This document shows, piece after piece, positions 1 to 9,060 of a DNA stretch of 64,000 bases. Below the pieces are notes generated by a model. The model was given only the letters and a program-made list of their open reading frames with translations. It ran no database searches and was not told the DNA's origin. How positions within the stretch are numbered: the first letter of the stretch is position 1; every line of letters starts with the position of its first letter. The position numbers and the translations under genes are program-made. Source of the stretch: Chitinophagaceae bacterium (GTDB lineage Bacteria; Bacteroidota; Bacteroidia; Chitinophagales; Chitinophagaceae); the NCBI GenBank assembly GCA_013140985.1, contig JABFRU010000032.1:35188-99187 (forward strand). The letters are read 5' to 3'.

Positions 1-69
1 ACTACGTTATTTTGAAACTCTTAAGCTTATGTAAAATTTTTTCGGCTGGCATCTGTTTAAAAACTGCTT

Positions 70-3000
70 ATGGCCTGCAAAAGAATATACGTCCTTCTGC
101 TTTTTTTTACCGCTGCATTGGTTGCAACAGCACAAAATGATCTTTCGCCCCGCACCTGGTTTTATATAGATACTACTATTGCCAGTAAAAGAAACCTGAA
201 CGATCTTGACAATATTGTATCATCTCTTCATAACAAAGCAATCCAGGAAAAGAATTATCTCGCTGCAGCCCGCTGCATTATGTACCGCATCAATATCGCC
301 GATCTGCGAACAGAAGACAGCCTGTATTTTAAGAACTCTGCCATCATCGATACCTTATTATCCAATAACCAACCTCCTCTTTACAGCTATGCTCTTCATT
401 TATTGCAGGCAAAACGATTAACGGAATTCAAAAAAAAATATTTGCGATATGGCCGGAATAAATATGAGCGAAAAGATATCCCGGTAAATTATGCGCTGTA
501 TAATTTTCTCTACTTAGACAGTATTGCCTCCATACATTATACAAAAGCAAAAACGGCAGCAGGTAATGTGGGCCCTTTTATAATTGATGATGCGCTTTGG
601 CTTTCTTCCGATCCGCTGCAATTCTTATTTAAGCCACGATTGTTTGATATTGCTATTGCGGAAGAAATAAAAAATCTTGTTTCCAATTTCTACGGCAAAG
701 GCCTTTCGAAAATTTTGGGTGAACAGCTTTCTGTCTCGCAGGAACAATTTATTACTGTTGCAGACTCGATAGCATCAGCCGACAGTAATAAATACCCGAT
801 CGATCTCTATTTGGAATGGATGCGACATCATGATCCATCGCCGGGAAACAGGTTATTCATTGAAACGCTTTTTCGAAAATATGTTTACAATATAATGAGC
901 AATGCTAAAAATGCTGATAAACTATATGAGCAGTATTTGCAAAACTGTCTATCATCGCCTTTCAATACGGTAAAAGCTCATGCTGTTTTCCAGCTATGCC
1001 TTCTTTGGAACAGCCAGGCTGCCAAATATTTTCCTACGACAAATTACCAGGACTATGATTACGAAACGAGAACGTATAAACAGAAAGGGTATGATTCGTC
1101 CTTCCGTTTCCATGCAGTAAAGGCGCATGATCTTTATAACAGGTATGCTCCACTGCTGGATAGTTTTCAATACCTCAATGACCTGTTGCAGGTGATGAAA
1201 AAAAATATCCTGTCGGCAAAAGTTTCTATAACGATACAGAATAATAATTTACCCGGCGAACCCTTTTTGGGAACAATGAAGTTCAAGAATCTCACTGCAC
1301 TTCATTACAGGATCATTAGAGAAAAACCTGCGGGCAACTTCGTTCCTGCTACAAATGCAAATAAGATGATGCAGGAACTACTTTTACTTCCACTCACCCG
1401 GGAAGTAACGGTAACAATGCCTGCGGTGGATGATCATAATTATCACGGCACATTTTTAAAAATAGATGCTTTACCACCGGGGCAATATTCACTGATCTAT
1501 TCAGACAAACCATTAACAGATACAACTGCGATAACACAATTGATCAGGTTCAACGTTACCAATATTGCAATGGTGAACAGTGATAAACGTATCTATGTAC
1601 TGCATCGAAAAACAGGTATGCCGCTTACAGGAGCCAAAGTAAAAGCTGTGGATAGAAGAGAAACAAAAAGGGATTCAACCGGCACTTACTATTCAGAGAA
1701 GATCCATGAATATACCGTAAATAATAAAGGCTTTATTGATCTGAAAAATATAGATCATGACTGGCTTTATATTTGGCATGCCGGTGATAGTATCAGTGAG
1801 TATGCCAGTATCGTTGACCCGGATGAGTTGGCGGAAGATGTTTACAACAAAGACGAGTATGACAACCTCGTCGAATATTACGAAGAAAATGCAATTGCAT
1901 TTGTTTACACAGACAGAAGTATTTACCGGCCGGGACAAACTGTTTTTTATAAAGCCATATTCATTACCAAACATCCTTATACAGGCGAGCCGCTCATTAT
2001 GAGCAGGGAAAACCTGAAAGGGAAATTGTTTGAAAATATATATAACAAATGGTTGAAGGATTCAGAAGCGGTATTGTACCTGTACGATCCGTTTGGCAAA
2101 GAAATGGATTCAATAAAGATCGATGTGAATGAGTATGGCTCTGTTTCCGGTTCATTTAAAATACCAAAGTCAGCTGCTACCGGTGAGTGGAATATAGAGC
2201 CTGATTATATAGAGAAGAGTTATCAAACAGGCTCTTTCCGTGTGGAAGAATATAAGAAACCTGCTTACGAGATCAGCATTGAAAAACCGAAACAAGAATT
2301 AAAACCCGGTGATAGTTTTTCAGTGAACGTAAAGATCAGGTCATTCGCAGGAGCGCAACTGGATAATGTAAAGGTGAAGTATATAGTGAGCCGCTACGGG
2401 GCATTACCCAAATTCGATTCTGTGATCATGTCAATGAGCACCGATAATAAAACTGTTGATCTTCTTGATTCATCCGGTTTAACTGATAAAGATGGAATGT
2501 TGAAAATAGAAATTGCCGACCCACTACTCAAACAAACTGAATTGGATAAGAATGATACCTGGATATTCACTTATAATATTGAGATCGAAACCTCAGATGT
2601 AACCGGCGAAAATTATTCGGAAGATGTATTAGTAAAGATCTCAAGCAGGCCGGTCAATATTCGCATTCCATTGAACAAGGTCTATGAGAAGAAAAACCTC
2701 AGCCCTGTGATGGTAAGCACTGAAGACATCAATGCCGGTAAAGTGGATAAGACCGTTAAGCTAAAATTATACCGGCTTCGTACAGATGAAAAAATATACA
2801 GTAGCAGGCAAATGCAAAAGGCGGATATATGGTTGTATGAGAAACAAAAATTGCAGCAGGAGTTTCCATTACTTGATCTTGAAAATACAGAAAGCGAAGA
2901 AACCAAAGAATTGGTATGGGAAAAAACGATCCATACCGGAAAGAATGAAAAATTGGAATGGGACCGCTCAATTACAGCCGGCCGATACAGTATCGAAGCT

Positions 3001-6000
3001 ATTTGCGATGAGAATGGAATGATAACAGGCGAGGCGAAAAAGAATTTTGCAGTAATAGATATAGCGGAGAAAAGGATGATGGCACCTGCATCAAACTTTG
3101 TTCATGTTCCTTATAATTCGGTTTCGCCGGGAGATACGGTAAAAATGTATCATGGCAATTCTGAGAATGGATTTTATTCGATCTATCACATTGCTTATTA
3201 TGCCGCCGGAAAAAAGGTCAGCGCAAAATATATATACCAGGAAAAAACAGTAGATAAGGGATTGCAGTTATACAATTTTGTAGTGCCTGCCAATGCTGCC
3301 GATTATATGCGGGTCACAAGAACATTTGTGTTGAACAATGAAGTGTTCACCAAAATGGAAAATATCTCTATCAATAATGCAACCAACGAATCCCCGGAGA
3401 TCATTATTGAGAAATACAGGAAGATATTGACGCCGGGAAGCAAGGAAACATTTTCTGTTTCTATCAAAACTAAAAATGAGAATGTAGCTGCTGAGCTGAT
3501 GACGACATTATATGACGCATCTCTCGATAAACTAGAGCCGCATAAATGGGAATTGGCAGAAAGGCATTTAAGGGATCGCAGTTCATACCCGGAAGTAGAT
3601 TGGACAAGCAGTATCAACAGCGATATAACGGGATATGCCGGTTCTCCGAGATATTATGAAGCAGCTTATACAGATCCGGCTCATCCAAAAAAAGAGCAAC
3701 AACTGTGGTGGATGAACCCGGTTGACCATGCATATAGTGAGAACAGGCCTGTTTATGGAGCTCCCGGAGGACTTGATTTTGATATGGTGCCTGCTCCTTA
3801 CCGGGGAAATATGTATACAAGAGATGACGTATATGGATTTGTTTCAGGCAGAAGAGGAGAGGAGATGGGTGGATATGCTTCTATGGTTCCCGGTGCAAAT
3901 AGTCTTTTTGGATTAAGTAGCAGATTATCCGGAGTAACGATCGCTAATACAGAAGGTTTGAATGAAGTGGTGGTTACTGCTTTGGGGACAAGTGTGGTGA
4001 GACGAGAACTCGGTTTTAGTACATCGAAGATTGCTGCCTCCAGGATCGCTATTCGTGGCATGGCAAGTATTGAGAGCTATGCACAACCATTAATTATCAT
4101 TGATGGAATTGTTTTTACCGGTGATATCAAAACAATAGATACAAAAACGATCACAGACGGTATTGTATTGAAGGGAGCCGATGCAACCGCCATTTATGGA
4201 TCAAGGGCTGCCAATGGTGTGCTGGTGTTAAGTACAAAAGGAGAAATTGTTTTTCCGAAAGAACCGGAGCCTGTCATTATCCCGAGAAAGAACTTTAATG
4301 AGACTGCATTTTTCTTCCCGGCTATTTATGCAGACAGGCAGGGCTATTACACTTTTAGTTTTACCATGCCTGAAAGTGTAACAGAGTGGAACTGGAAATT
4401 ACATGCCCATACCAAAGATCTTTTGTTTGCTTATGCAGAAAGAAAATTAAATACACAATTACCATTGATGGTGCAACCCAACATGCCAAGGGTGTTGTAC
4501 CGGGGCGACAGGATTGTTTTGCAAAGCAGGATCACCAATTTGGATACAGTCAATATAAGCGGAAAGATCATTTGTAAAATAGAGGATGCAGCAACAGGAG
4601 AGGATATCACTGCTAAATTGCTTGCTGTGCAGCAGAATGATTTTTCATTGGCGCAGCGGTCAAATATTGCAAAGCCATTTGAGATAAAAGTCCCGGCTGA
4701 TCAATTGAACCCTTTAAAAATAATCGTCACTATTCGTTCAGCAAATTTTGCAGACGGGGAAGAACATGTCATTCCTGTTTTAAGTCCTAAAATTTTTACA
4801 AGGCAGATCATTCCGTTCACATTGGGTGGAAATGCTTCTATTACGCCAGGCGATCTTCCTGCCGATGCTGAAGTATTTGGTGCAGGTCTTGGCATCCGGG
4901 ATAAACCAAATGCTGCAATGCTTTACTCATTGGGTTACCTGGCTAATTATCCTTTTGGCTGTGCAGAACAAAATTTCAATAAAATATTGGCCCATAGTAC
5001 AGCGCTGATGCTGATGCGGAAAGACACAGCAATTCAGCGATCATTTATCCAGGCAAAAAAAGCAGCAGACAACGATTCACTTGACACTGCTTTACCCGAT
5101 GCCCCTGTCGAAGAAGCGATGCCATGGCTTTCACTCAAAAATGACCAGGTAAAAAAGCAATTTCAGTTGTTCAGCCTGCTCGATACGTTCCGTACAAAAG
5201 AAACAATATATGAGCTAACCGATAAGATATACAAAATGCAAGCTGACGATGGAGGCCTGAGCTGGTTTCCCGGTGGTAAAAGCAATTTTTATATTTCATC
5301 CTATGTACTGAGAGGGTTTGGAAAACTGACGGCTGCCAAACAAATCACACCTAAAGTTTACCGGGAAAATGATTATATGAAGTTCATTGAAAAACTTATC
5401 AAGTACTGCGATGATTTTTATTTGAACCTTGCGGATAAAGACAGATCGACGGCTGCATCATATTATGCCTATGCAAGAAGTTTCTGGCTGGAGCAATATG
5501 CAGCGGGTAATATTTTGTTGGAATCCATCCGGAAAAAGATCACAGAGCAATGGAAAGAGGCGGACAGTTATTCATTGTATTACCAGGCATTGCTTTGTAT
5601 CAATTCTATCCGTTATGCAAATGATACTGTATTGATGAATAAAGCAAAGTCACAGCTTAATTCTATCAGTCAGCTTGCCATAGCGGACGAAATAAATGGT
5701 ACAAGATGGAAAGATCTTTCCGATGCTGATGACCTTTCTGTATCAGCAGAAGAAACGATCGGACTGATTGCAGAAGCCTTTAATGAAAATAAGAGCGACA
5801 ATATAATAAATGAGGGCATTGTAAAATGGCTGCTTGTTGGCTGTCAAGAGCACCATTGGGGCAGTACCAAAGGAACGGCTGCTGCTCTTGAACTGATCAC
5901 AAAAGAAAATAAAGGGAACAGTGGGCCAACACAAAAATTAAAAGCAATTGTCAATGATAAAACCCTGGACGTTTCGGATGATCTCATTTCCGGGAATAAC

Positions 6001-6552
6001 TTTTCTTTTGTCCGGAGTAATTCATTGCCACAAGAGTTTAAAATAGAAAAAGAGGGCCAGCAAAGAGTGGATGGTCATGTATCGGTTTATTATTTTACTG
6101 CTTCTCCTCAGTCAGCGGGTAATGATCAATATGTCAGCATTGAAAAAGCTTTATACAAATGGAATGATACAAGATCAGCATGGAGTGTAATGTCAACTGG
6201 CGAAACAATAAGTATCTCAGACAAAGTAAAAGTGGTATTGAAGATAAGATCGGAAAAAATGCTGGAGTATGTTTATGTGGATGATAAAAGAGCAGCGGCA
6301 TTTGAACCGGAAGATAAAAGCAGTGGGTATGAATACAGTGGTGGATTATCCTATTACAAATCTATCCGGGATGCAGGCGTACAATTATTCATTGACAAGA
6401 TCCCATCCGGTATTCATGAAATAAGTTATGAATTGAAAGCATCGCAGGAAGGAAGTTTTACCAATGGCCCGGTTTCTTTGCAATGCATGTACAGGCCCGA
6501 TATAACTGTTTATGCAAACGGGTTAAAGGTAAATGTAAATAAAAGTGAATAG
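70..6552 (+). CDS. Alpha-2-macroglobulin family protein with inserted TonB-plug-like segment
   Basis: A 2160-residue exported protein. Residues 1-22 form a signal peptide ending near ATAQ. An MG2-type domain begins near residue 610 (YTDRSIYRPGQTVFYKA). The A2M domain starts near residue 1407 (KNFNETAFFFP). A thioester motif GCAEQ sits at residues 1630-1634, with Cys1631 and Gln1634. A C-terminal receptor-binding-like region follows. Bacterial A2Ms are thought to trap proteases through the thioester. The odd part is residues about 1296-1391: EVVVTALG, ELGFSTSK, LIIIDG and ATAIYGSRAANG are hallmarks of a SusC-type plug, placed where the bait region or linker should be. The paralogue at 29424-35555 has a charged low-complexity linker there. 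The gene converges on queE with a 5-nt gap. Family call is firm; the role of the plug segment is unknown. Confidence 0.93.
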   Translation: MACKRIYVLLLFFTAALVATAQNDLSPRTWFYIDTTIASKRNLNDLDNIVSSLHNKAIQEKNYLAAARCIMYRINIADLRTEDSLYFKNSAIIDTLLSNNQPPLYSYALHLLQAKRLTEFKKKYLRYGRNKYERKDIPVNYALYNFLYLDSIASIHYTKAKTAAGNVGPFIIDDALWLSSDPLQFLFKPRLFDIAIAEEIKNLVSNFYGKGLSKILGEQLSVSQEQFITVADSIASADSNKYPIDLYLEWMRHHDPSPGNRLFIETLFRKYVYNIMSNAKNADKLYEQYLQNCLSSPFNTVKAHAVFQLCLLWNSQAAKYFPTTNYQDYDYETRTYKQKGYDSSFRFHAVKAHDLYNRYAPLLDSFQYLNDLLQVMKKNILSAKVSITIQNNNLPGEPFLGTMKFKNLTALHYRIIREKPAGNFVPATNANKMMQELLLLPLTREVTVTMPAVDDHNYHGTFLKIDALPPGQYSLIYSDKPLTDTTAITQLIRFNVTNIAMVNSDKRIYVLHRKTGMPLTGAKVKAVDRRETKRDSTGTYYSEKIHEYTVNNKGFIDLKNIDHDWLYIWHAGDSISEYASIVDPDELAEDVYNKDEYDNLVEYYEENAIAFVYTDRSIYRPGQTVFYKAIFITKHPYTGEPLIMSRENLKGKLFENIYNKWLKDSEAVLYLYDPFGKEMDSIKIDVNEYGSVSGSFKIPKSAATGEWNIEPDYIEKSYQTGSFRVEEYKKPAYEISIEKPKQELKPGDSFSVNVKIRSFAGAQLDNVKVKYIVSRYGALPKFDSVIMSMSTDNKTVDLLDSSGLTDKDGMLKIEIADPLLKQTELDKNDTWIFTYNIEIETSDVTGENYSEDVLVKISSRPVNIRIPLNKVYEKKNLSPVMVSTEDINAGKVDKTVKLKLYRLRTDEKIYSSRQMQKADIWLYEKQKLQQEFPLLDLENTESEETKELVWEKTIHTGKNEKLEWDRSITAGRYSIEAICDENGMITGEAKKNFAVIDIAEKRMMAPASNFVHVPYNSVSPGDTVKMYHGNSENGFYSIYHIAYYAAGKKVSAKYIYQEKTVDKGLQLYNFVVPANAADYMRVTRTFVLNNEVFTKMENISINNATNESPEIIIEKYRKILTPGSKETFSVSIKTKNENVAAELMTTLYDASLDKLEPHKWELAERHLRDRSSYPEVDWTSSINSDITGYAGSPRYYEAAYTDPAHPKKEQQLWWMNPVDHAYSENRPVYGAPGGLDFDMVPAPYRGNMYTRDDVYGFVSGRRGEEMGGYASMVPGANSLFGLSSRLSGVTIANTEGLNEVVVTALGTSVVRRELGFSTSKIAASRIAIRGMASIESYAQPLIIIDGIVFTGDIKTIDTKTITDGIVLKGADATAIYGSRAANGVLVLSTKGEIVFPKEPEPVIIPRKNFNETAFFFPAIYADRQGYYTFSFTMPESVTEWNWKLHAHTKDLLFAYAERKLNTQLPLMVQPNMPRVLYRGDRIVLQSRITNLDTVNISGKIICKIEDAATGEDITAKLLAVQQNDFSLAQRSNIAKPFEIKVPADQLNPLKIIVTIRSANFADGEEHVIPVLSPKIFTRQIIPFTLGGNASITPGDLPADAEVFGAGLGIRDKPNAAMLYSLGYLANYPFGCAEQNFNKILAHSTALMLMRKDTAIQRSFIQAKKAADNDSLDTALPDAPVEEAMPWLSLKNDQVKKQFQLFSLLDTFRTKETIYELTDKIYKMQADDGGLSWFPGGKSNFYISSYVLRGFGKLTAAKQITPKVYRENDYMKFIEKLIKYCDDFYLNLADKDRSTAASYYAYARSFWLEQYAAGNILLESIRKKITEQWKEADSYSLYYQALLCINSIRYANDTVLMNKAKSQLNSISQLAIADEINGTRWKDLSDADDLSVSAEETIGLIAEAFNENKSDNIINEGIVKWLLVGCQEHHWGSTKGTAAALELITKENKGNSGPTQKLKAIVNDKTLDVSDDLISGNNFSFVRSNSLPQEFKIEKEGQQRVDGHVSVYYFTASPQSAGNDQYVSIEKALYKWNDTRSAWSVMSTGETISISDKVKVVLKIRSEKMLEYVYVDDKRAAAFEPEDKSSGYEYSGGLSYYKSIRDAGVQLFIDKIPSGIHEISYELKASQEGSFTNGPVSLQCMYRPDITVYANGLKVNVNKSE

Positions 6553-6557
6553 GTATT

Positions 6558-7178
6558 TTAAGGAATGTTGATGTACTTATGCAACTGCAAGCTCAGTTCC
6601 CATTGAGGATTTTCTTTGATATAATCAATGATCAGCGGCGTCATTTCAGCAGCTTTATCCCATTCGGGTTGTAAATACAATTTGCAGGATGGCGAAACTA
6701 ATGCTGCATATTTTTCAGCCCAATCGAGATCTGTTTTATTAAAAACAACAACTTTCAATTCATGGGCATGCGGTAAAATTTCCGGCAGCGGCGCTTTGAA
6801 TTTTTTAGGTGAAACGCAGATCCAATCCCATTCACCACTTAATGGATAAGCTCCCGATGTTTCAATATGTGTTTTTAATCCTGCGGAATGAAGTTCTTTT
6901 GTCAGCTCATCCAAATTGTGCATCAGCGGCTCGCCGCCGGTGATGACAACTATTTCGGCCGGAGTCTTTCTGACCTCTGACCTCAGACTTCCGACCGCAT
7001 ACTTCGGATGTTTTTCTGTATCCCAACTATCTTTCACATCACACCAAACACAGCCAACATCACAACCTCCTAAGCGAATAAAGTATGCAGCTCTTCCCTG
7101 GTGATAACCCTCACCCTGTACCGTGTAGAAGTGTTCCATTACAGGTAAATGAATTGTTTCTTTCATCACAACACTCAT
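6558..7178 (-). CDS. queE: 7-carboxy-7-deazaguanine synthase (radical SAM, QueE-like)
   Basis: A 206-residue radical SAM enzyme of the queuosine/7-deazaguanine pathway, expected to convert 6-carboxytetrahydropterin to 7-carboxy-7-deazaguanine in the cytoplasm. The FYTVQGEG motif at residues 17-24 and the cluster-binding Cys39-x3-Cys43-x2-Cys46 are both visible. TGGEPL follows further on, as expected for SAM binding. The length is normal for QueE. It lies 1 nt after the folD stop codon, so the two are probably cotranscribed and translationally coupled. ATG 7178 gives MSVVMKETIH; a second ATG four codons in is a possible alternative start. Confidence 0.9.
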   Translation of the reverse strand: MSVVMKETIHLPVMEHFYTVQGEGYHQGRAAYFIRLGGCDVGCVWCDVKDSWDTEKHPKYAVGSLRSEVRKTPAEIVVITGGEPLMHNLDELTKELHSAGLKTHIETSGAYPLSGEWDWICVSPKKFKAPLPEILPHAHELKVVVFNKTDLDWAEKYAALVSPSCKLYLQPEWDKAAEMTPLIIDYIKENPQWELSLQLHKYINIP

Positions 7179-7179
7179 C

Positions 7180-8058
7180 TCATCCGTTTTTTTGCATACA
7201 AGACTTGTATGTATTCTTTAATAATGCTGCGATCGTCATTGGACCAACACCGCCGGGCACCGGTGTTATCCATGAGCATTTGGGGGCAACACTTTCAAAT
7301 GCAACATCGCCTTTCAACTTATATCCGCTTTTCCTCGAAGTATCAGTTTCTCTTGTAATGCCAACATCAACAATGATAGCCCCTTCTTTAACCATATCGC
7401 CAGTTATAAATTCCGGTTTGCCCAATGCAGCTACAATGATATCGGCCTGCAAACAAAATTCTTTAATGTTCTTTGTTTGCGAATGACAAACAGTAACAGT
7501 GCAATTGCCGGGATTGGTATTGGCGCTTAATAAAATACTCATCGGTCTTCCAACAATATTACTGCGGCCAACAACAACAGCATGTTTTCCTTTGGTGTCA
7601 ATGCCATAATGTTTTAATAATAACATAATACCATGCGGTGTAGCAGGAATAAAAGTTGGTTGGCCCTGCACCATCTTTCCAATATTCGCCGGGTGAAATC
7701 CATCTACATCTTTATCCGGGTCAATGGCATTGATCACTTTTTCATCAGAGATATGTTTAGGTAGCGGAAGCTGAACAAGAATGCCATCCACATCCGGATC
7801 TGCATTTAACTCCTGTATCTTTTCCAGCAATTTATTTTCATATACTTCTTGTTCAAAACGTATCAATGATGATTTGAATCCTGCTTCTTCACAGGCTTTT
7901 ACTTTGGCAGCCACATAGGTTTCGCTGGCGCCGTTATTACCCACTAATATAGCAGCGAGGTGAGGAATTTTTTTTCCTTCTGCGGCGAGTTGGGCCACAT
8001 CAATTTTCAATTCACCTCGTATTGCCTGGGCAGCTTTTTTCCCATCTAAAATTTGCAT
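7180..8058 (-). CDS. folD: Bifunctional methylenetetrahydrofolate dehydrogenase/cyclohydrolase
   Basis: A 292-residue cytoplasmic enzyme interconverting 5,10-methylene-, 5,10-methenyl- and 10-formyl-tetrahydrofolate with NADP. The catalytic Tyr48-x3-Lys52 (YVAAK) is present. So are [17 protein letters not shown], the nucleotide-binding [11 protein letters not shown] and the C-terminal [10 protein letters not shown] signature. Full length for the family. It is the first gene of a minus-strand pair with queE. Its upstream region is occupied by an inverted heptamer repeat rather than by an obvious promoter. Confidence 0.96.
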   Translation of the reverse strand: MQILDGKKAAQAIRGELKIDVAQLAAEGKKIPHLAAILVGNNGASETYVAAKVKACEEAGFKSSLIRFEQEVYENKLLEKIQELNADPDVDGILVQLPLPKHISDEKVINAIDPDKDVDGFHPANIGKMVQGQPTFIPATPHGIMLLLKHYGIDTKGKHAVVVGRSNIVGRPMSILLSANTNPGNCTVTVCHSQTKNIKEFCLQADIIVAALGKPEFITGDMVKEGAIIVDVGITRETDTSRKSGYKLKGDVAFESVAPKCSWITPVPGGVGPMTIAALLKNTYKSCMQKNG

Positions 8059-8071
8059 GGCGCAAAGGTAA

Positions 8072-8203
8072 GCTAGCAGGGAATAGGAAGTAGCTAGTAG
8101 GGCTGCGTGTTATGCTAAAAGTCGCTCCCCGCTAACTTGTAATGTTTCTTATTCAATAGTGATCTTCCTACTAGTTACTCGCTACTTCCTTCTTCCTATT
8201 CCC
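8072..8203. repeat. Inverted 7-bp-period word array between folD and 8236
   Basis: The left arm (8072-8101) is four consecutive 7-bp words, beginning GCTAGCA and ending GCTAGTA. The right arm (8167-8203) is five consecutive 7-bp words reading as the inverse complement, for example CCTACTA and CCTATTC. The right arm has one or two more words than the left, so the two fold into an imperfect stem with a loop of about 65 nt. No terminator-like T tract follows. It fills almost the whole gap between two divergently oriented genes. Confidence 0.75.
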
Positions 8204-8235
8204 AAATCCCGTAACTTTCTGATAAATTCTGCTGC

Positions 8236-9060
8236 TTGAAAAGAATAGTTCTGCTTTTTACTTTATCCTGTTCTTGCTTTTTATCACAGGCGCAAATTCT
8301 TCGCCGGCCGGTAGCAGGTGCTTACACTGGCTTTGGCGCTTATAGCATCAGCCATGTTGATGTATTTTCTTTTACAGCCAACCAGGCATCGCTGGCGCAA
8401 TTAAAAAATATTTCGGTGGGTGTGTATGGTGAAAGAAGATTCATGCTCGATGAACTCAATAATTTTACAACAGCAATAGGATTGCCGACAGCTACCGGCA
8501 ATTTTGGAGTGAAGGCCAACTATTCAGGCTTTACTGATTATAATGAAACAGAATTAGGGTTGGCTTATGGAAGAAAACTGGGAAACAAAGTCGATATAGG
8601 AGCACAGTTCAATTATCACGGCATTCGCATAGCCGGTTATGGCAATGCATCGGCGATCAGTTTTGAATTAGGAACCATTTTTCACATTACAGAACGTTTG
8701 CATGCAGGTGTTCATACAGCTAATCCTGTTGGCGGAAAGTTTGGAAAGGATCAACAAGAAAAATTATCATCTGTTTATTCATTTGGTTTGGGATTTGATG
8801 CGTCGGAAAAATTTTTGGTCAGCGCCGAAATTCAAAAAGAAGAAGACCAGCCGGTGAATATAAATGCCGGAATGCAATATAAATTCTTGCCACAGTTATT
8901 GGCAAGGATCGGCGTATCATCAGCTACATCATCCGCATGGCTGGGATTGGGATTAACTATAAAATCATTCAGGCTTGATATTACGGCAGGTTATCATCCT
9001 CAATTAGGTGTTACCCCGGGTCTGTTATTGCTGTTTAATTTTAATAGCAAAGCGAAATGA
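8236..9060 (+). CDS. Predicted outer-membrane beta-barrel protein, PorV/PorQ-like
   Basis: A 274-residue protein with a signal peptide (residues 1-20, ending SQAQ). It then shows many alternating hydrophobic/polar strands rich in Gly and aromatics, and ends in a short strand-like LLLLFNFN segment. This is typical of Bacteroidota outer-membrane barrels of the PorV/PorQ/FadL kind, but I cannot assign a substrate. The only upstream start in frame is TTG at 8236; it gives a complete signal peptide, so a TTG start is accepted. Its TGA overlaps the ATG of the next gene (ATGA), which points to translational coupling with the helix-hairpin-helix protein. Confidence 0.72.
   Translation: MKRIVLLFTLSCSCFLSQAQILRRPVAGAYTGFGAYSISHVDVFSFTANQASLAQLKNISVGVYGERRFMLDELNNFTTAIGLPTATGNFGVKANYSGFTDYNETELGLAYGRKLGNKVDIGAQFNYHGIRIAGYGNASAISFELGTIFHITERLHAGVHTANPVGGKFGKDQQEKLSSVYSFGLGFDASEKFLVSAEIQKEEDQPVNINAGMQYKFLPQLLARIGVSSATSSAWLGLGLTIKSFRLDITAGYHPQLGVTPGLLLLFNFNSKAK

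Noticed and set aside
7085..7486. Plus-strand open frame of 133 codons opposite queE/folD
   Set aside because: It is an antisense shadow of two well-supported genes.
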